This document shows positions 1 to 6,711 of a stretch of 64,000 nt of DNA, one piece after another. The translations under genes were made by a program, and so were the position numbers. Positions within the stretch are counted from its first letter, which is position 1. Each line of letters opens with the position of its first letter. Below the pieces are notes generated by a model, which saw nothing but the letters and a program-made list of their open reading frames with translations, did not search any database and was not told the origin of the DNA. Source of the stretch: Prochlorococcus sp. AG-402-A08 (lineage in GTDB: Bacteria > Cyanobacteriota > Cyanobacteriia > PCC-6307 > Cyanobiaceae); NCBI GenBank assembly GCA_003279585.1, contig QCHH01000002.1, forward strand, positions 1 through 64,000. The letters run 5' to 3'.

Positions 1-338
1 AATAGAAGTGAGTGAGTTAAAGCCCCCCCTGCATAAACTAGCGAAGCAATAATATGGACTATTGCTACTGAAGCAACATTCGCTCCAGTCCAAACGCCTG
101 CATCATCAAATCCAATCCCAATTGATGCAAGATGAGCAAGAAAGATAGAACTTTGATGCCCCATGGCGATAGAAGGGTCAAACCTGGCTAACTCCCAAAG
201 AGTGCTAGCTCCCGCAGCAAATGAAATCAGGCCCGTATGACCTGCATGAGCTGCAATAAACTTTCCAGCTCGGTTTGTAACCCTTGAATTACCAGCCCAC
301 CACCCGTAGGTGACATCTGGATTCCCATAGGTCTGCAT
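1..338 (-). CDS. pcb: Pcb chlorophyll a/b-binding antenna protein, N-terminal part (runs off window start)
   Basis: Reading leftward from an ATG at 338 gives about 112 residues that begin MQTYGNPDVTYGWWAGN and continue with HTGLISFAAGASTLWELARFDP and MGHQSSIFLAHLASIGIGF, the signature N-terminal half of Pcb proteins (CP43/IsiA family, six membrane helices, binding divinyl-chlorophyll a and b around photosystems). The frame stays open to base 1, so the rest lies outside the window. It differs from the four intact pcb genes here (for example ARFDPSIAMGHQ instead of ARYNPEIPMGHQ), so it is a distinct paralogue. Only about ten bases separate its start codon from the opposite-strand fragment of another pcb gene, so the usual promoter region is missing. 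It may be a real inverted remnant or an assembly or amplification chimera. Confidence 0.85.
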   Translation of the reverse strand, partial: MQTYGNPDVTYGWWAGNSRVTNRAGKFIAAHAGHTGLISFAAGASTLWELARFDPSIAMGHQSSIFLAHLASIGIGFDDAGVWTGANVASVAIVHIIASLVYAGGALTHSLL

Positions 339-343
339 ATTAA

Positions 344-739
344 ATCAGTGGAGAATATACAGAATTTAAAGGAGCTAGTATCCTCTCTGCTGAGGCTGTT
401 TTATCTTTCTCATTGGCTGGTATTGGTTGGATGGCAATTGTCGCCGCTTTCTGGTGTGCAACAAATACAACTGTTTATCCAGAGGCTTGGTACGGAGAAA
501 CATTAGCTCTCAAGTTTGGAATCTCTCCCTATTGGATTGATACTGTGGACGTAAGTGACAGCACTGCATTCGCAGGCCACACCACGCGAGCTGCCTTGAC
601 GAATGTCCATTATTATTTTGGTTTTTTCTTCTTACAAGGTCATTTATGGCATGCAATCCGTGCATTAGGCTTTGACTTCAGGAGAGTCACAAATGCGGTC
701 GCTGGTTTAGATAGAGCGCAAATTACTTTGAATGACTAA
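344..739 (+). pseudogene. pcb: pcb 3'-end fragment (truncated antenna gene)
   Basis: From about base 350 the + strand encodes GEYTEFKGASILSAEAVLSF and continues through the last two membrane helices and C-terminus of a Pcb protein, ending VAGLDRAQITLND at a stop at 739. An in-frame TAA at 341-343 lies directly before the homology, and no start precedes it, so the N-terminal two thirds are absent. The DNA is almost identical to the 3' half of the intact gene ending at 2081 over the stretch around 413-545, then diverges in the C-terminal tail. An internal ATG at 413 could open a 108-residue frame but would give only the C-terminal third. Called a broken gene; the join to the inverted half-gene at 338 explains the truncation. 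Confidence 0.85.
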
Positions 740-766
740 TTAATTTCAAATATTTTAAAAATCCAT

Positions 767-797
767 AAAGCCCCGTAATTTTTGCGGGGCTTTTTAT
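767..797 (+). terminator. Rho-independent terminator after pcb fragment
   Basis: AGCCCCG (769-775) pairs with CGGGGCT (785-791) across a 9-base loop and is followed by a T run. It lies 30 bases after the stop of the pcb fragment, so the fragment keeps a genuine pcb-type 3' end. Confidence 0.85.
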
Positions 798-916
798 TTT
801 TTTTAATTGACTGATATTAATCAAGGATTCTAAATTTCCATTTTTGACTGCTTTTGTAGTGAAAATCAATCAATAATCTGAGCTCTTTTGTTAAGTAGTT
901 TTGTGCATTAAATAAA

Positions 917-961
917 GACCTTTTACGATTTCAAGCAAATTTATTGCACTAAATGTAAGGT
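917..961 (+). promoter_or_regulatory. pcb promoter region with shared upstream element
   Basis: A GACCTTTTACG element at 917 lies 76 bases before the pcb start at 993 and matches the GACCTCTAACTATT boxes before the other pcb genes. An extended -10-like TG-TAAGGT sits at 954-961, 32 bases before the ATG. The 5' leader ending TTTCGACTTCAATTTCCTCAATT resembles the leader of the pcb gene at 5584. Assignment as promoter is inference from position and conservation among paralogues. Confidence 0.5.
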
Positions 962-992
962 AGGTCGAATTTCGACTTCAATTTCCTCAATT

Positions 993-2081
993 ATGCAGTC
1001 CTACGGAAACCCAGACGTCACTTACGGGTGGTGGGTTGGTAATTCTGTCGTAACAAATAAGTCAAGCCGATTTATTGGCTCGCATGTTGCTCATACAGGA
1101 TTGATTTGTTTCGCAGCTGGTGCCAACACACTTTGGGAGCTCGCTAGATACAACCCAGATATTCCAATGGGACACCAAGGAATGGTGAGTATCCCACATC
1201 TAGCTTCTATTGGTATTGGATTTGATCCAACTGGAACAGTATTCGATGGCACATCAATTGCTTTTATAGGCGTATTCCATCTGATTTGTTCAATGGTCTA
1301 TGCGGGTGCAGGTCTATTGCACTCTTTGATCTTTAGCGAAGATACCCAAAATAGTTCAGGCTTGTTTGCTGATGATCGTCCTGAACATCGTCAGGCAGCA
1401 AGATACAAGCTTGAATGGGATAACCCAGATAATCAGACTTTCATTCTTGGTCACCATTTGATTTTCTTTGGTGTTGCATGTATATGGTTTGTTGAATGGG
1501 CTCGAATTCATGGTATTTACGATCCTGCATTAGGAGCTGTTCGACAAGTTGAGTACAACTTGAACTTGACCAACATTTGGAATCATCAGTTCGATTTCTT
1601 AGCTATCGATAGTCTTGAAGATGTAATGGGTGGTCATGCATTCTTAGCATTTGTAGAGATCACTGGTGGTGCCTTCCATATCGCTACTAAGCAAGTTGGT
1701 GAATACACCGAATTCAAAGGAAAGAATATTCTTTCTGCTGAAGCAGTCCTTTCATGGTCTCTTGCTGGTATTGGTTGGATGGCAATTATTGCCGCTTTCT
1801 GGTGTGCAACAAATACAACTGTTTATCCAGAGGCTTGGTACGGAGAAACATTAGCGCTTAAGTTTGGAATCTCTCCTTATTGGATTGATACGGCTGATAT
1901 GACTGGTGTTGTTAGCGGTCATACTTCAAGAGCTTGGCTTGCGAATGTTCATTACTATCTTGGTTTCTTCTTTATTCAAGGACACCTTTGGCATGCAATT
2001 CGTGCTTTAGGCTTTGATTTTAAAAAGGTTACTGATGCAATTAGTAATCTTGATGGAGCAAGAGTTACTCTTACTGATTGA
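993..2081 (+). CDS. pcb: Pcb divinyl-chlorophyll a/b-binding light-harvesting protein
   Basis: A complete 362-residue member of the CP43/IsiA-like Pcb family, which forms the membrane-embedded antenna that replaces phycobilisomes in Prochlorococcus. It starts MQSYGNPDVTYGWWVGN and carries the family's His-containing helices (HTGLICFAAG, GHHLIFFGVACIWFVEW, GGHAFLAFVEITGG, NVHYYLGFFFIQGHLWHA). Between helices II and III there is a longer polar stretch (NSSGLFADDRPEHRQ, about residues 119-134) than in the neighbouring paralogues, making it about ten residues longer than usual. The C-terminal third is nearly identical in DNA to the fragment at 344-739. It has its own promoter region and terminator, so it is probably transcribed alone. 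Which of the lettered paralogues (pcbA-H) it is cannot be decided here. Confidence 0.95.
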   Translation: MQSYGNPDVTYGWWVGNSVVTNKSSRFIGSHVAHTGLICFAAGANTLWELARYNPDIPMGHQGMVSIPHLASIGIGFDPTGTVFDGTSIAFIGVFHLICSMVYAGAGLLHSLIFSEDTQNSSGLFADDRPEHRQAARYKLEWDNPDNQTFILGHHLIFFGVACIWFVEWARIHGIYDPALGAVRQVEYNLNLTNIWNHQFDFLAIDSLEDVMGGHAFLAFVEITGGAFHIATKQVGEYTEFKGKNILSAEAVLSWSLAGIGWMAIIAAFWCATNTTVYPEAWYGETLALKFGISPYWIDTADMTGVVSGHTSRAWLANVHYYLGFFFIQGHLWHAIRALGFDFKKVTDAISNLDGARVTLTD

Positions 2082-2092
2082 TTTTCTGAGTC

Positions 2093-2148
2093 TTTCAGCA
2101 TAAAAAAAGAGTCTCGTCTTTTGACGAGACTCTTTTTTTATGCTGAAA
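2093..2148. terminator. Bidirectional terminator, 26-bp perfect hairpin
   Basis: Bases 2093-2118 are perfectly complementary to 2123-2148 around a TTTT loop. The stem contains an A7/T7 run on each side of a GAGTCTCGTC core, so a U tract follows the GC-rich part on either strand. It lies between the pcb stop at 2081 and the convergent small gene ending at 2171 and can serve both. Confidence 0.85.
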
Positions 2149-2170
2149 ATTAAAGAGGTTTTAATTTTCT

Positions 2171-2377
2171 TTAGTTTTTGTAATTGTCAGGCTTGGCCCA
2201 AGGATCGATCCTTTTTGAATCATCAGAATAGTAGAAGAATTGAGATGCTCCAAAAACTGCTCCAAGTCCACAAAGAGCTGCAGCTATATTAAAACCACCG
2301 GATGGTTTGATTAAACCTATATCTGATGGGTGTGGAAGTTGAGTGGCAAAATCAAGAAGGTGAGAAAAATCAATCAT
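2171..2377 (-). CDS. Small conserved membrane protein (68 aa), function unknown
   Basis: A 68-residue protein starting MIDFSHLLDFATQ, with one hydrophobic segment at about residues 28-50 (GGFNIAAALCGLGAVFGASQFFYY) and a polar tail ending DPWAKPDNYKN. I do not recognise a named family. It sits between pcb genes on the opposite strand and converges on the pcb gene ending at 2081 with a shared hairpin terminator. The single helix and its place in an antenna gene cluster are compatible with a small photosystem- or antenna-associated subunit, but that is only inference. Confidence 0.65.
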   Translation of the reverse strand: MIDFSHLLDFATQLPHPSDIGLIKPSGGFNIAAALCGLGAVFGASQFFYYSDDSKRIDPWAKPDNYKN

Positions 2378-2492
2378 TGAGCAAAAAAATTGTTTTTATA
2401 GTTAACCCAGGTGGCCACTATGCCAAACCCGTGTTTGAGGATATTACATTAATTTGAGAACTAACATTGAAAAACAAAATTTTCTTAGTCAT

Positions 2493-2687
2493 TTAAAATC
2501 CTTTTGCTCGAGGTTTCTTCTCAGAAGAGGAAACCTCGTCAACTTTTTTTCTAGATGTGGGATTTTTCTGAAAAAGATAAAAAATCACCGCTAAAAGAGA
2601 AACTCCAAGCAGAACAAACCAAATTATTGTTGCTATATAGGGAAGTCCATGAAGGTCTTGTAATTCAAGTTGTAAAGCAGATTTCAT
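2493..2687 (-). CDS. Small single-helix membrane protein (64 aa), function unknown
   Basis: A 64-residue frame, MKSALQLELQDLHGLPYIA, then a strong hydrophobic helix (about residues 19-41, IIWFVLLGVSLLAVIFYLF) and a basic, polar C-terminus (KNPTSRKKVDEVSSSEKKPRAKGF), giving an N-out/C-in topology by the positive-inside rule. No family recognised. It is transcribed leftwards, divergent from the pcb gene at 2865 (177 bases apart), and could form a unit with the small gene at 2171-2377. Confidence 0.6.
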   Translation of the reverse strand: MKSALQLELQDLHGLPYIATIIWFVLLGVSLLAVIFYLFQKNPTSRKKVDEVSSSEKKPRAKGF

Positions 2688-2784
2688 TTTTTATATTTAA
2701 ATTTTTTTTTAGTATTTCCATGAAAACCTAGTTTAGTTGGGGTTTAAGCCAATTTGAAGAAAAAAAACTTTACTACTTCTTTAT

Positions 2785-2831
2785 ACGCCTTATGACTATT
2801 GGTAGTTTTTGAATTCAGCTACCTGTAAGGT
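2785..2831 (+). promoter_or_regulatory. pcb promoter region with shared upstream element
   Basis: ACGCCTTATGACTATT at 2785-2800 aligns with ACGACCTCTAACTATT before the pcb gene at 4295 and lies 65-80 bases before the ATG at 2865. TG-TAAGGT at 2824-2831 gives an extended -10-like box 34 bases before the start. Inferred from paralogue conservation. Confidence 0.5.
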
Positions 2832-2864
2832 GTGCTCACCGTATTACGCCAAAAATCTTAAATC

Positions 2865-3911
2865 ATGCAGACCTACGGAAACCCGGATGTCACCTATGGT
2901 TGGTGGGCTGGAAATGCTGGGGTTACAAACAAATCAGGTAAATTCATTGCTGCACACATTGCTCATACTGGCTTGATAGCCTTTGCAGCAGGTGGAAGTA
3001 CCCTTTGGGAACTAGCGAGATACAACCCTGAGATTCCAATGGGACATCAGAGTTCAATCTTTCTTGCTCATTTAGCTTCAATTGGTATCGGCTTTGATGA
3101 GGCTGGTGCTTGGACAGGTGCAGGAGTCGCCTCTATTGCCATCGTACATTTGGTTCTTTCCATGGTTTATGGGGCTGGTGGCTTATTGCACTCGGTTCTA
3201 TTCGTTGGCGATATGCAAGATTCAGAGGTCCCTCAAGCTAGAAAGTTCAAACTTGAGTGGGACAACCCAGATAATCAGACTTTTATACTTGGTCACCATT
3301 TGCTTTTCTTTGGTGTTGCATGTATTTGGTTCGTTGAATGGGCCAGAATTCACGGTATTTATGATCCTGCTATAGGAGCTGTTCGACAAGTCGAGTACAA
3401 CTTGAACTTGACCAACATTTGGAATCATCAGTTTGATTTCTTAGCTATTGATAATCTTGAAGACGTTTTGGGCGGCCATGCGTTTTTAGCATTTGTAGAG
3501 ATCACTGGTGGAGCCTTCCATATCGCTACTAAGCAAGTTGGTGAATACACCAAGTTCAAAGGTGCTGGTCTTCTTTCTGCTGAAGCGATTCTTTCTTTCT
3601 CTTGTGCAGGAATTGGTTGGATGGCTGTTGTTGCAGCATTCTGGTGTGCGCAGAATACAACTGTTTACCCAGAAGCTTGGTATGGAGAAGCATTAATCTT
3701 GAAGTTTGGTATTGCACCTTATTGGATAGATAGTGTTGATCTTTCAGGAGGTCCAGCTTTCTTTGGTCATACCACTAGGGCTGCTCTTGCAAATGTTCAT
3801 TATTACTTTGGGTTTTTCTTTCTTCAAGGTCATCTATGGCATGCCTTAAGGGCTATGGGATTTGATTTTAAGAAAGTTCTAAAAGAACCTCTTCCAGCTC
3901 AGCTTTATTGA
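2865..3911 (+). CDS. pcb: Pcb divinyl-chlorophyll a/b-binding light-harvesting protein
   Basis: A complete Pcb antenna protein of 348 residues, the compact length usual for the family. It opens MQTYGNPDVTYGWWAGN and has the conserved helices with chlorophyll-ligand histidines: HTGLIAFAAGGSTLWEL, GHHLLFFGVACIWFVEW, GGHAFLAFVEITGGAFH, and the last helix NVHYYFGFFFLQGHLWHA. DNA of about 3330-3560 is nearly identical to the corresponding part of the pcb gene at 993, while flanking parts diverge, suggesting gene conversion between the two. The C-terminus is short (KEPLPAQLY). It has its own promoter and terminator. Confidence 0.95.
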   Translation: MQTYGNPDVTYGWWAGNAGVTNKSGKFIAAHIAHTGLIAFAAGGSTLWELARYNPEIPMGHQSSIFLAHLASIGIGFDEAGAWTGAGVASIAIVHLVLSMVYGAGGLLHSVLFVGDMQDSEVPQARKFKLEWDNPDNQTFILGHHLLFFGVACIWFVEWARIHGIYDPAIGAVRQVEYNLNLTNIWNHQFDFLAIDNLEDVLGGHAFLAFVEITGGAFHIATKQVGEYTKFKGAGLLSAEAILSFSCAGIGWMAVVAAFWCAQNTTVYPEAWYGEALILKFGIAPYWIDSVDLSGGPAFFGHTTRAALANVHYYFGFFFLQGHLWHALRAMGFDFKKVLKEPLPAQLY

Positions 3912-3935
3912 ATCCTCAAAAAACAAAATGTATCC

Positions 3936-3966
3936 AAAGAGGAGATTTATCTCCTCTTTTTTTTTG
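3936..3966 (+). terminator. Rho-independent terminator after pcb
   Basis: AAAGAGGAGA (3936-3945) pairs with TCTCCTCTTT (3950-3959) around a TTTA loop, followed by T residues to 3966, 25 bases after the pcb stop. Confidence 0.85.
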
Positions 3967-4213
3967 CAAATTTCTATCTTTTAATTTTTATCGAATAAAA
4001 AAATATTTGGTTTTACAACGTTGAAATTTTTCTATCAAATATTTTTAGATCTTGTGGATTGAGCTTTTCTGAATGATTTATCGAGTATTCCACGTATTTA
4101 AATCAAGCTATAATTAGACTTACGAAGATTTTTGCTATTTCCTTCAGATAATATCTCAGCATCCATAAAATCGTTTTTATTATTGAAATGGTCAAAAATA
4201 GTCAAACTAAATA
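3967..4213. other. AT-rich intergenic spacer before pcb, nothing recognised
   Basis: This stretch lies between the terminator of one pcb gene and the promoter element of the next. I see no open frame with a plausible start, no repeat and no stable structure in it. Confidence 0.5.
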
Positions 4214-4260
4214 ACGACCTCTAACTATTTTGCACATATCATTTCAGCAGCGTGTAATCT
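4214..4260 (+). promoter_or_regulatory. pcb promoter region with shared upstream element
   Basis: GACCTCTAACTATT at 4216-4229 is identical over 14 bases to the box at 5509-5522 before another pcb gene and lies 79 bases before the ATG at 4295. An extended -10-like TG-TAATCT is at 4253-4260. Inferred from conservation and spacing. Confidence 0.55.
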
Positions 4261-4294
4261 GCACGCATATTTCGCCTGTATCGCTTAAAAAATT

Positions 4295-5407
4295 ATGCAG
4301 AGCTATGGAAATCCAGATGTTACCTATGATTGGTGGGCTGGTAATTCTGTGGTCACCAACCGCTCAGGCCGATTTATAGCCTCCCACATAGGGCATACAG
4401 GCTTAATCGCATTTGCGGCTGGTGGAAGCACCCTTTGGGAGCTTGCCCGCTACAACCCTGAGATCCCAATGGGGCATCAGAGCTCACTATTCTTGGCTCA
4501 TTTGGCTTCAATTGGAATTGGTTTCAATGAGGCAGGAGCATGGACAGGTGTAGGAGTAGCTGCAATAGCTATTGTCCATTTGGTCTTATCAATGGTTTAT
4601 GGAGGAGGAGCTCTCTTGCATGCAGTCTATTTCGAGGCTGATGTTGAAGAAAGCGAAGTGCCTCGCGCTAGAAAATTCAAACTTGAATGGGAAAATCCCG
4701 ATAATCAAACTTTTATTCTTGGTCACCATTTGTTTTTCTTTGGTGTCGCATGTATATGGTTTGTTGAATGGGCAAGGATACATGGTATATACGATCCTGC
4801 TATAGGAGCTGTTCGTCAGGTTAATTACAACCTTGACTTGACAATGATTTGGGAAAGACAGTTCGATTTCATTGAAATTGATAGTCTTGAAGATGTAATG
4901 GGTGGACATGCATTCTTGGCTTTTGCTGAATTGACTGGAGCAACCATTCATATGGTTGCTGGTTCAACTCAATGGGAAAACAAGAGACTTGGAGAATGGA
5001 GTAAATTCAAAGGAGCTGAATTGCTTTCAGCAGAAGCAGTTCTTTCATGGTCTCTTGCAGGTATTGGTTGGATGGCAATTGTGGCTGCTTTCTGGGCTGC
5101 AACTAATACAACCGTATATCCAACAGAGTGGTTTGGGGAACCATTGAAATTACAGTTCTCTGTTGCCCCTTATTGGGTTGATACTGGAGACCTTTCTGAT
5201 TCCACAGCTTTCTTTGGTCACTCAACTAGAGCCGCTTTGGTAAATGTTCACTACTACTTTGGTTTCTTCTTCTTACAAGGTCATTTTTGGCATGCTCTTC
5301 GTGCTTTAGGATTTGACTTCAAGAAAGTTGCTGATGCTATTGGTAACAATCAAGGCGCAACAGTAAGAGTTGAAGGTGCAGGTTTTAACGGAAGAGCACC
5401 AAGATAA
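4295..5407 (+). CDS. pcb: Pcb light-harvesting protein, long variant
   Basis: A 370-residue Pcb antenna protein, longest of the four intact copies. It begins MQSYGNPDVTYDWWAGN (Asp where the others have Gly) and keeps the family helices and histidines. It differs in two places: a loop after the fourth or fifth helix reads HMVAGSTQWENKRLGEWSKF where paralogues have HIATKQVGEYTKF, about seven residues longer; and the C-terminal tail is extended (GNNQGATVRVEGAGFNGRAPR). The central loop is also altered (NYNLDLTMIWERQFDFIEI). These changes suggest a specialised paralogue, perhaps one that binds a different photosystem or is expressed under another condition such as iron stress; that is inference. 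Confidence 0.95.
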   Translation: MQSYGNPDVTYDWWAGNSVVTNRSGRFIASHIGHTGLIAFAAGGSTLWELARYNPEIPMGHQSSLFLAHLASIGIGFNEAGAWTGVGVAAIAIVHLVLSMVYGGGALLHAVYFEADVEESEVPRARKFKLEWENPDNQTFILGHHLFFFGVACIWFVEWARIHGIYDPAIGAVRQVNYNLDLTMIWERQFDFIEIDSLEDVMGGHAFLAFAELTGATIHMVAGSTQWENKRLGEWSKFKGAELLSAEAVLSWSLAGIGWMAIVAAFWAATNTTVYPTEWFGEPLKLQFSVAPYWVDTGDLSDSTAFFGHSTRAALVNVHYYFGFFFLQGHFWHALRALGFDFKKVADAIGNNQGATVRVEGAGFNGRAPR

Positions 5408-5424
5408 ATTCAATTTAAAACAAA

Positions 5425-5456
5425 AAATGCCTCCCTTTGGGGGGTATTTTTTTTTG
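5425..5456 (+). terminator. Rho-independent terminator after pcb
   Basis: ATGCCTCCC pairs with GGGGGGTAT across a TTTG loop at about 5427-5447, followed by a long T run. It lies about 20 bases after the stop at 5407. Confidence 0.8.
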
Positions 5457-5508
5457 TTTTTTTTGGTAAAAGGTGTTTTTTTGGTAAAAAAAGACAGATA
5501 CCTATAAA

Positions 5509-5553
5509 GACCTCTAACTATTCTGGTAAAAACAATTCCAATAAGTGTATGGT
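5509..5553 (+). promoter_or_regulatory. pcb promoter region with shared upstream element
   Basis: GACCTCTAACTATT at 5509-5522 repeats the box at 4216-4229 exactly and lies 75 bases before the ATG at 5584. TG-TATGGT at 5546-5553 is an extended -10-like box 31 bases before the start. The leader ATTTCGACTTTAATTCCTTAATT resembles that of the pcb gene at 993. Confidence 0.55.
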
Positions 5554-5583
5554 AGCCAAAATTTCGACTTTAATTCCTTAATT

Positions 5584-6639
5584 ATGCAGACCTACGGAAA
5601 TCCGGACGTCACCTACGGGTGGTGGGTTGGTAATTCTGTGGTGACCAATCGCGCAGGTCGATTCATAGGGTCACATATAGGCCACACAGGTCTTATTTGC
5701 TTCGCAGCAGGTGGAAGCACTCTTTGGGAGCTTGCGCGCTACAACCCAGAAATACCAATGGGACATCAAAGTTCCATATTTCTCGCTCATTTAGCCTCTC
5801 TTGGAATTGGCTTTGATGAAGCGGGTGTATGGACTGGAGCTGGTGTAGCAACAATTGCTATTTTCCATTTGATTTTTTCAGCTGTATATGGAACGGCTGG
5901 ATTAGCTCATTCACTCTTATTTGATCCGGACTTGAAAGATGGTCCAATCCCTACCACTAAGAAATTCAAACTAGAATGGGACAATCCAGATAATTTGACA
6001 TTCATTCTTGGTCATCATTTGATTTTCTTTGGGGTTGCAAATATTTGGTTCGTTGAGTGGGCAAGATGGCATGGTATTTACGACCCAGCCATAGGAGAAA
6101 TCAGAACGATTTTCCCTGGATATGGTGATTTTGGAATGGTTTACGGGCATCAGTTCGACTTTTTAACCATTGACAGCCTTGAAGAAGTAATGAGCGGACA
6201 TGCGTTCTTAGCATTCGTCCAAATAAGTGGCGGTGCATGGCACATAGCTACAAAACAACTAGGCGAATACACTGAATTCAAAGGTAAAGGATTGCTTTCA
6301 GCAGAAGCTGTACTTTCATGGTCTCTTGCTGGTATTGGCTGGATGGCAATTGTTGCTGCATTCTGGTGTGCACAAAATACAACTGTTTATCCAATTGATT
6401 GGTATGGAGAGCCTTTAGCTTTGAAATTTGGTATTTCTCCTTATTGGGTAGACACAGGAGATGTATCAGATAGCACTGCGTTTTTAGGCCATACAACTAG
6501 AGCAGCATTGTCCAATGTTCACTATTACTTTGGATTTTTCTTTATTCAAGGTCATATCTGGCATGCTCTTAGAGCAATGGGCTTTGATTTCCGTCGTGTG
6601 GTTGGATCAGTAGCTTCTTTAGCAACAACTGAGAGTTAG
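5584..6639 (+). CDS. pcb: Pcb divinyl-chlorophyll a/b-binding light-harvesting protein
   Basis: A 351-residue Pcb antenna protein. The frame is open further upstream to 5545, but the ATG at 5584 gives the family N-terminus MQTYGNPDVTYGWWVGN and matches the leader spacing of the other copies, so it is chosen. The conserved His helices are present (HTGLICFAAGG, GHHLIFFGVANIWFVEWARWHG, GHAFLAFVQISGGAWH, NVHYYFGFFFIQGHIWHA). The loop between helices IV and V differs from the neighbours (GEIRTIFPGYGDFGMVYGHQF), and IWFVEW is preceded by AN rather than AC. It is the most divergent intact copy in the lumenal loop and ends the cluster. Confidence 0.95.
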   Translation: MQTYGNPDVTYGWWVGNSVVTNRAGRFIGSHIGHTGLICFAAGGSTLWELARYNPEIPMGHQSSIFLAHLASLGIGFDEAGVWTGAGVATIAIFHLIFSAVYGTAGLAHSLLFDPDLKDGPIPTTKKFKLEWDNPDNLTFILGHHLIFFGVANIWFVEWARWHGIYDPAIGEIRTIFPGYGDFGMVYGHQFDFLTIDSLEEVMSGHAFLAFVQISGGAWHIATKQLGEYTEFKGKGLLSAEAVLSWSLAGIGWMAIVAAFWCAQNTTVYPIDWYGEPLALKFGISPYWVDTGDVSDSTAFLGHTTRAALSNVHYYFGFFFIQGHIWHALRAMGFDFRRVVGSVASLATTES

Positions 6640-6663
6640 TAGATTCAAAAGCAAATTTCAATT

Positions 6664-6695
6664 AAAAAGCCTCATCAAATTTGATGAGGCTTTTT
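6664..6695. terminator. Bidirectional terminator, 32-base perfect palindrome
   Basis: AAAAAGCCTCATCAAA and TTTGATGAGGCTTTTT abut at 6679/6680 as a perfect palindrome flanked by A and T runs. It lies between the convergent ends of pcb (6639) and the repeat protein gene (6712). Confidence 0.85.
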
Positions 6696-6711
6696 ATTGC
6701 AAAAATCTTAA

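Noticed and set aside
5545-5583. Upstream in-frame start of the pcb gene at 5584
   Set aside because: The extra 13 residues are not found in other Pcb proteins and this region matches untranslated leaders of the paralogues.
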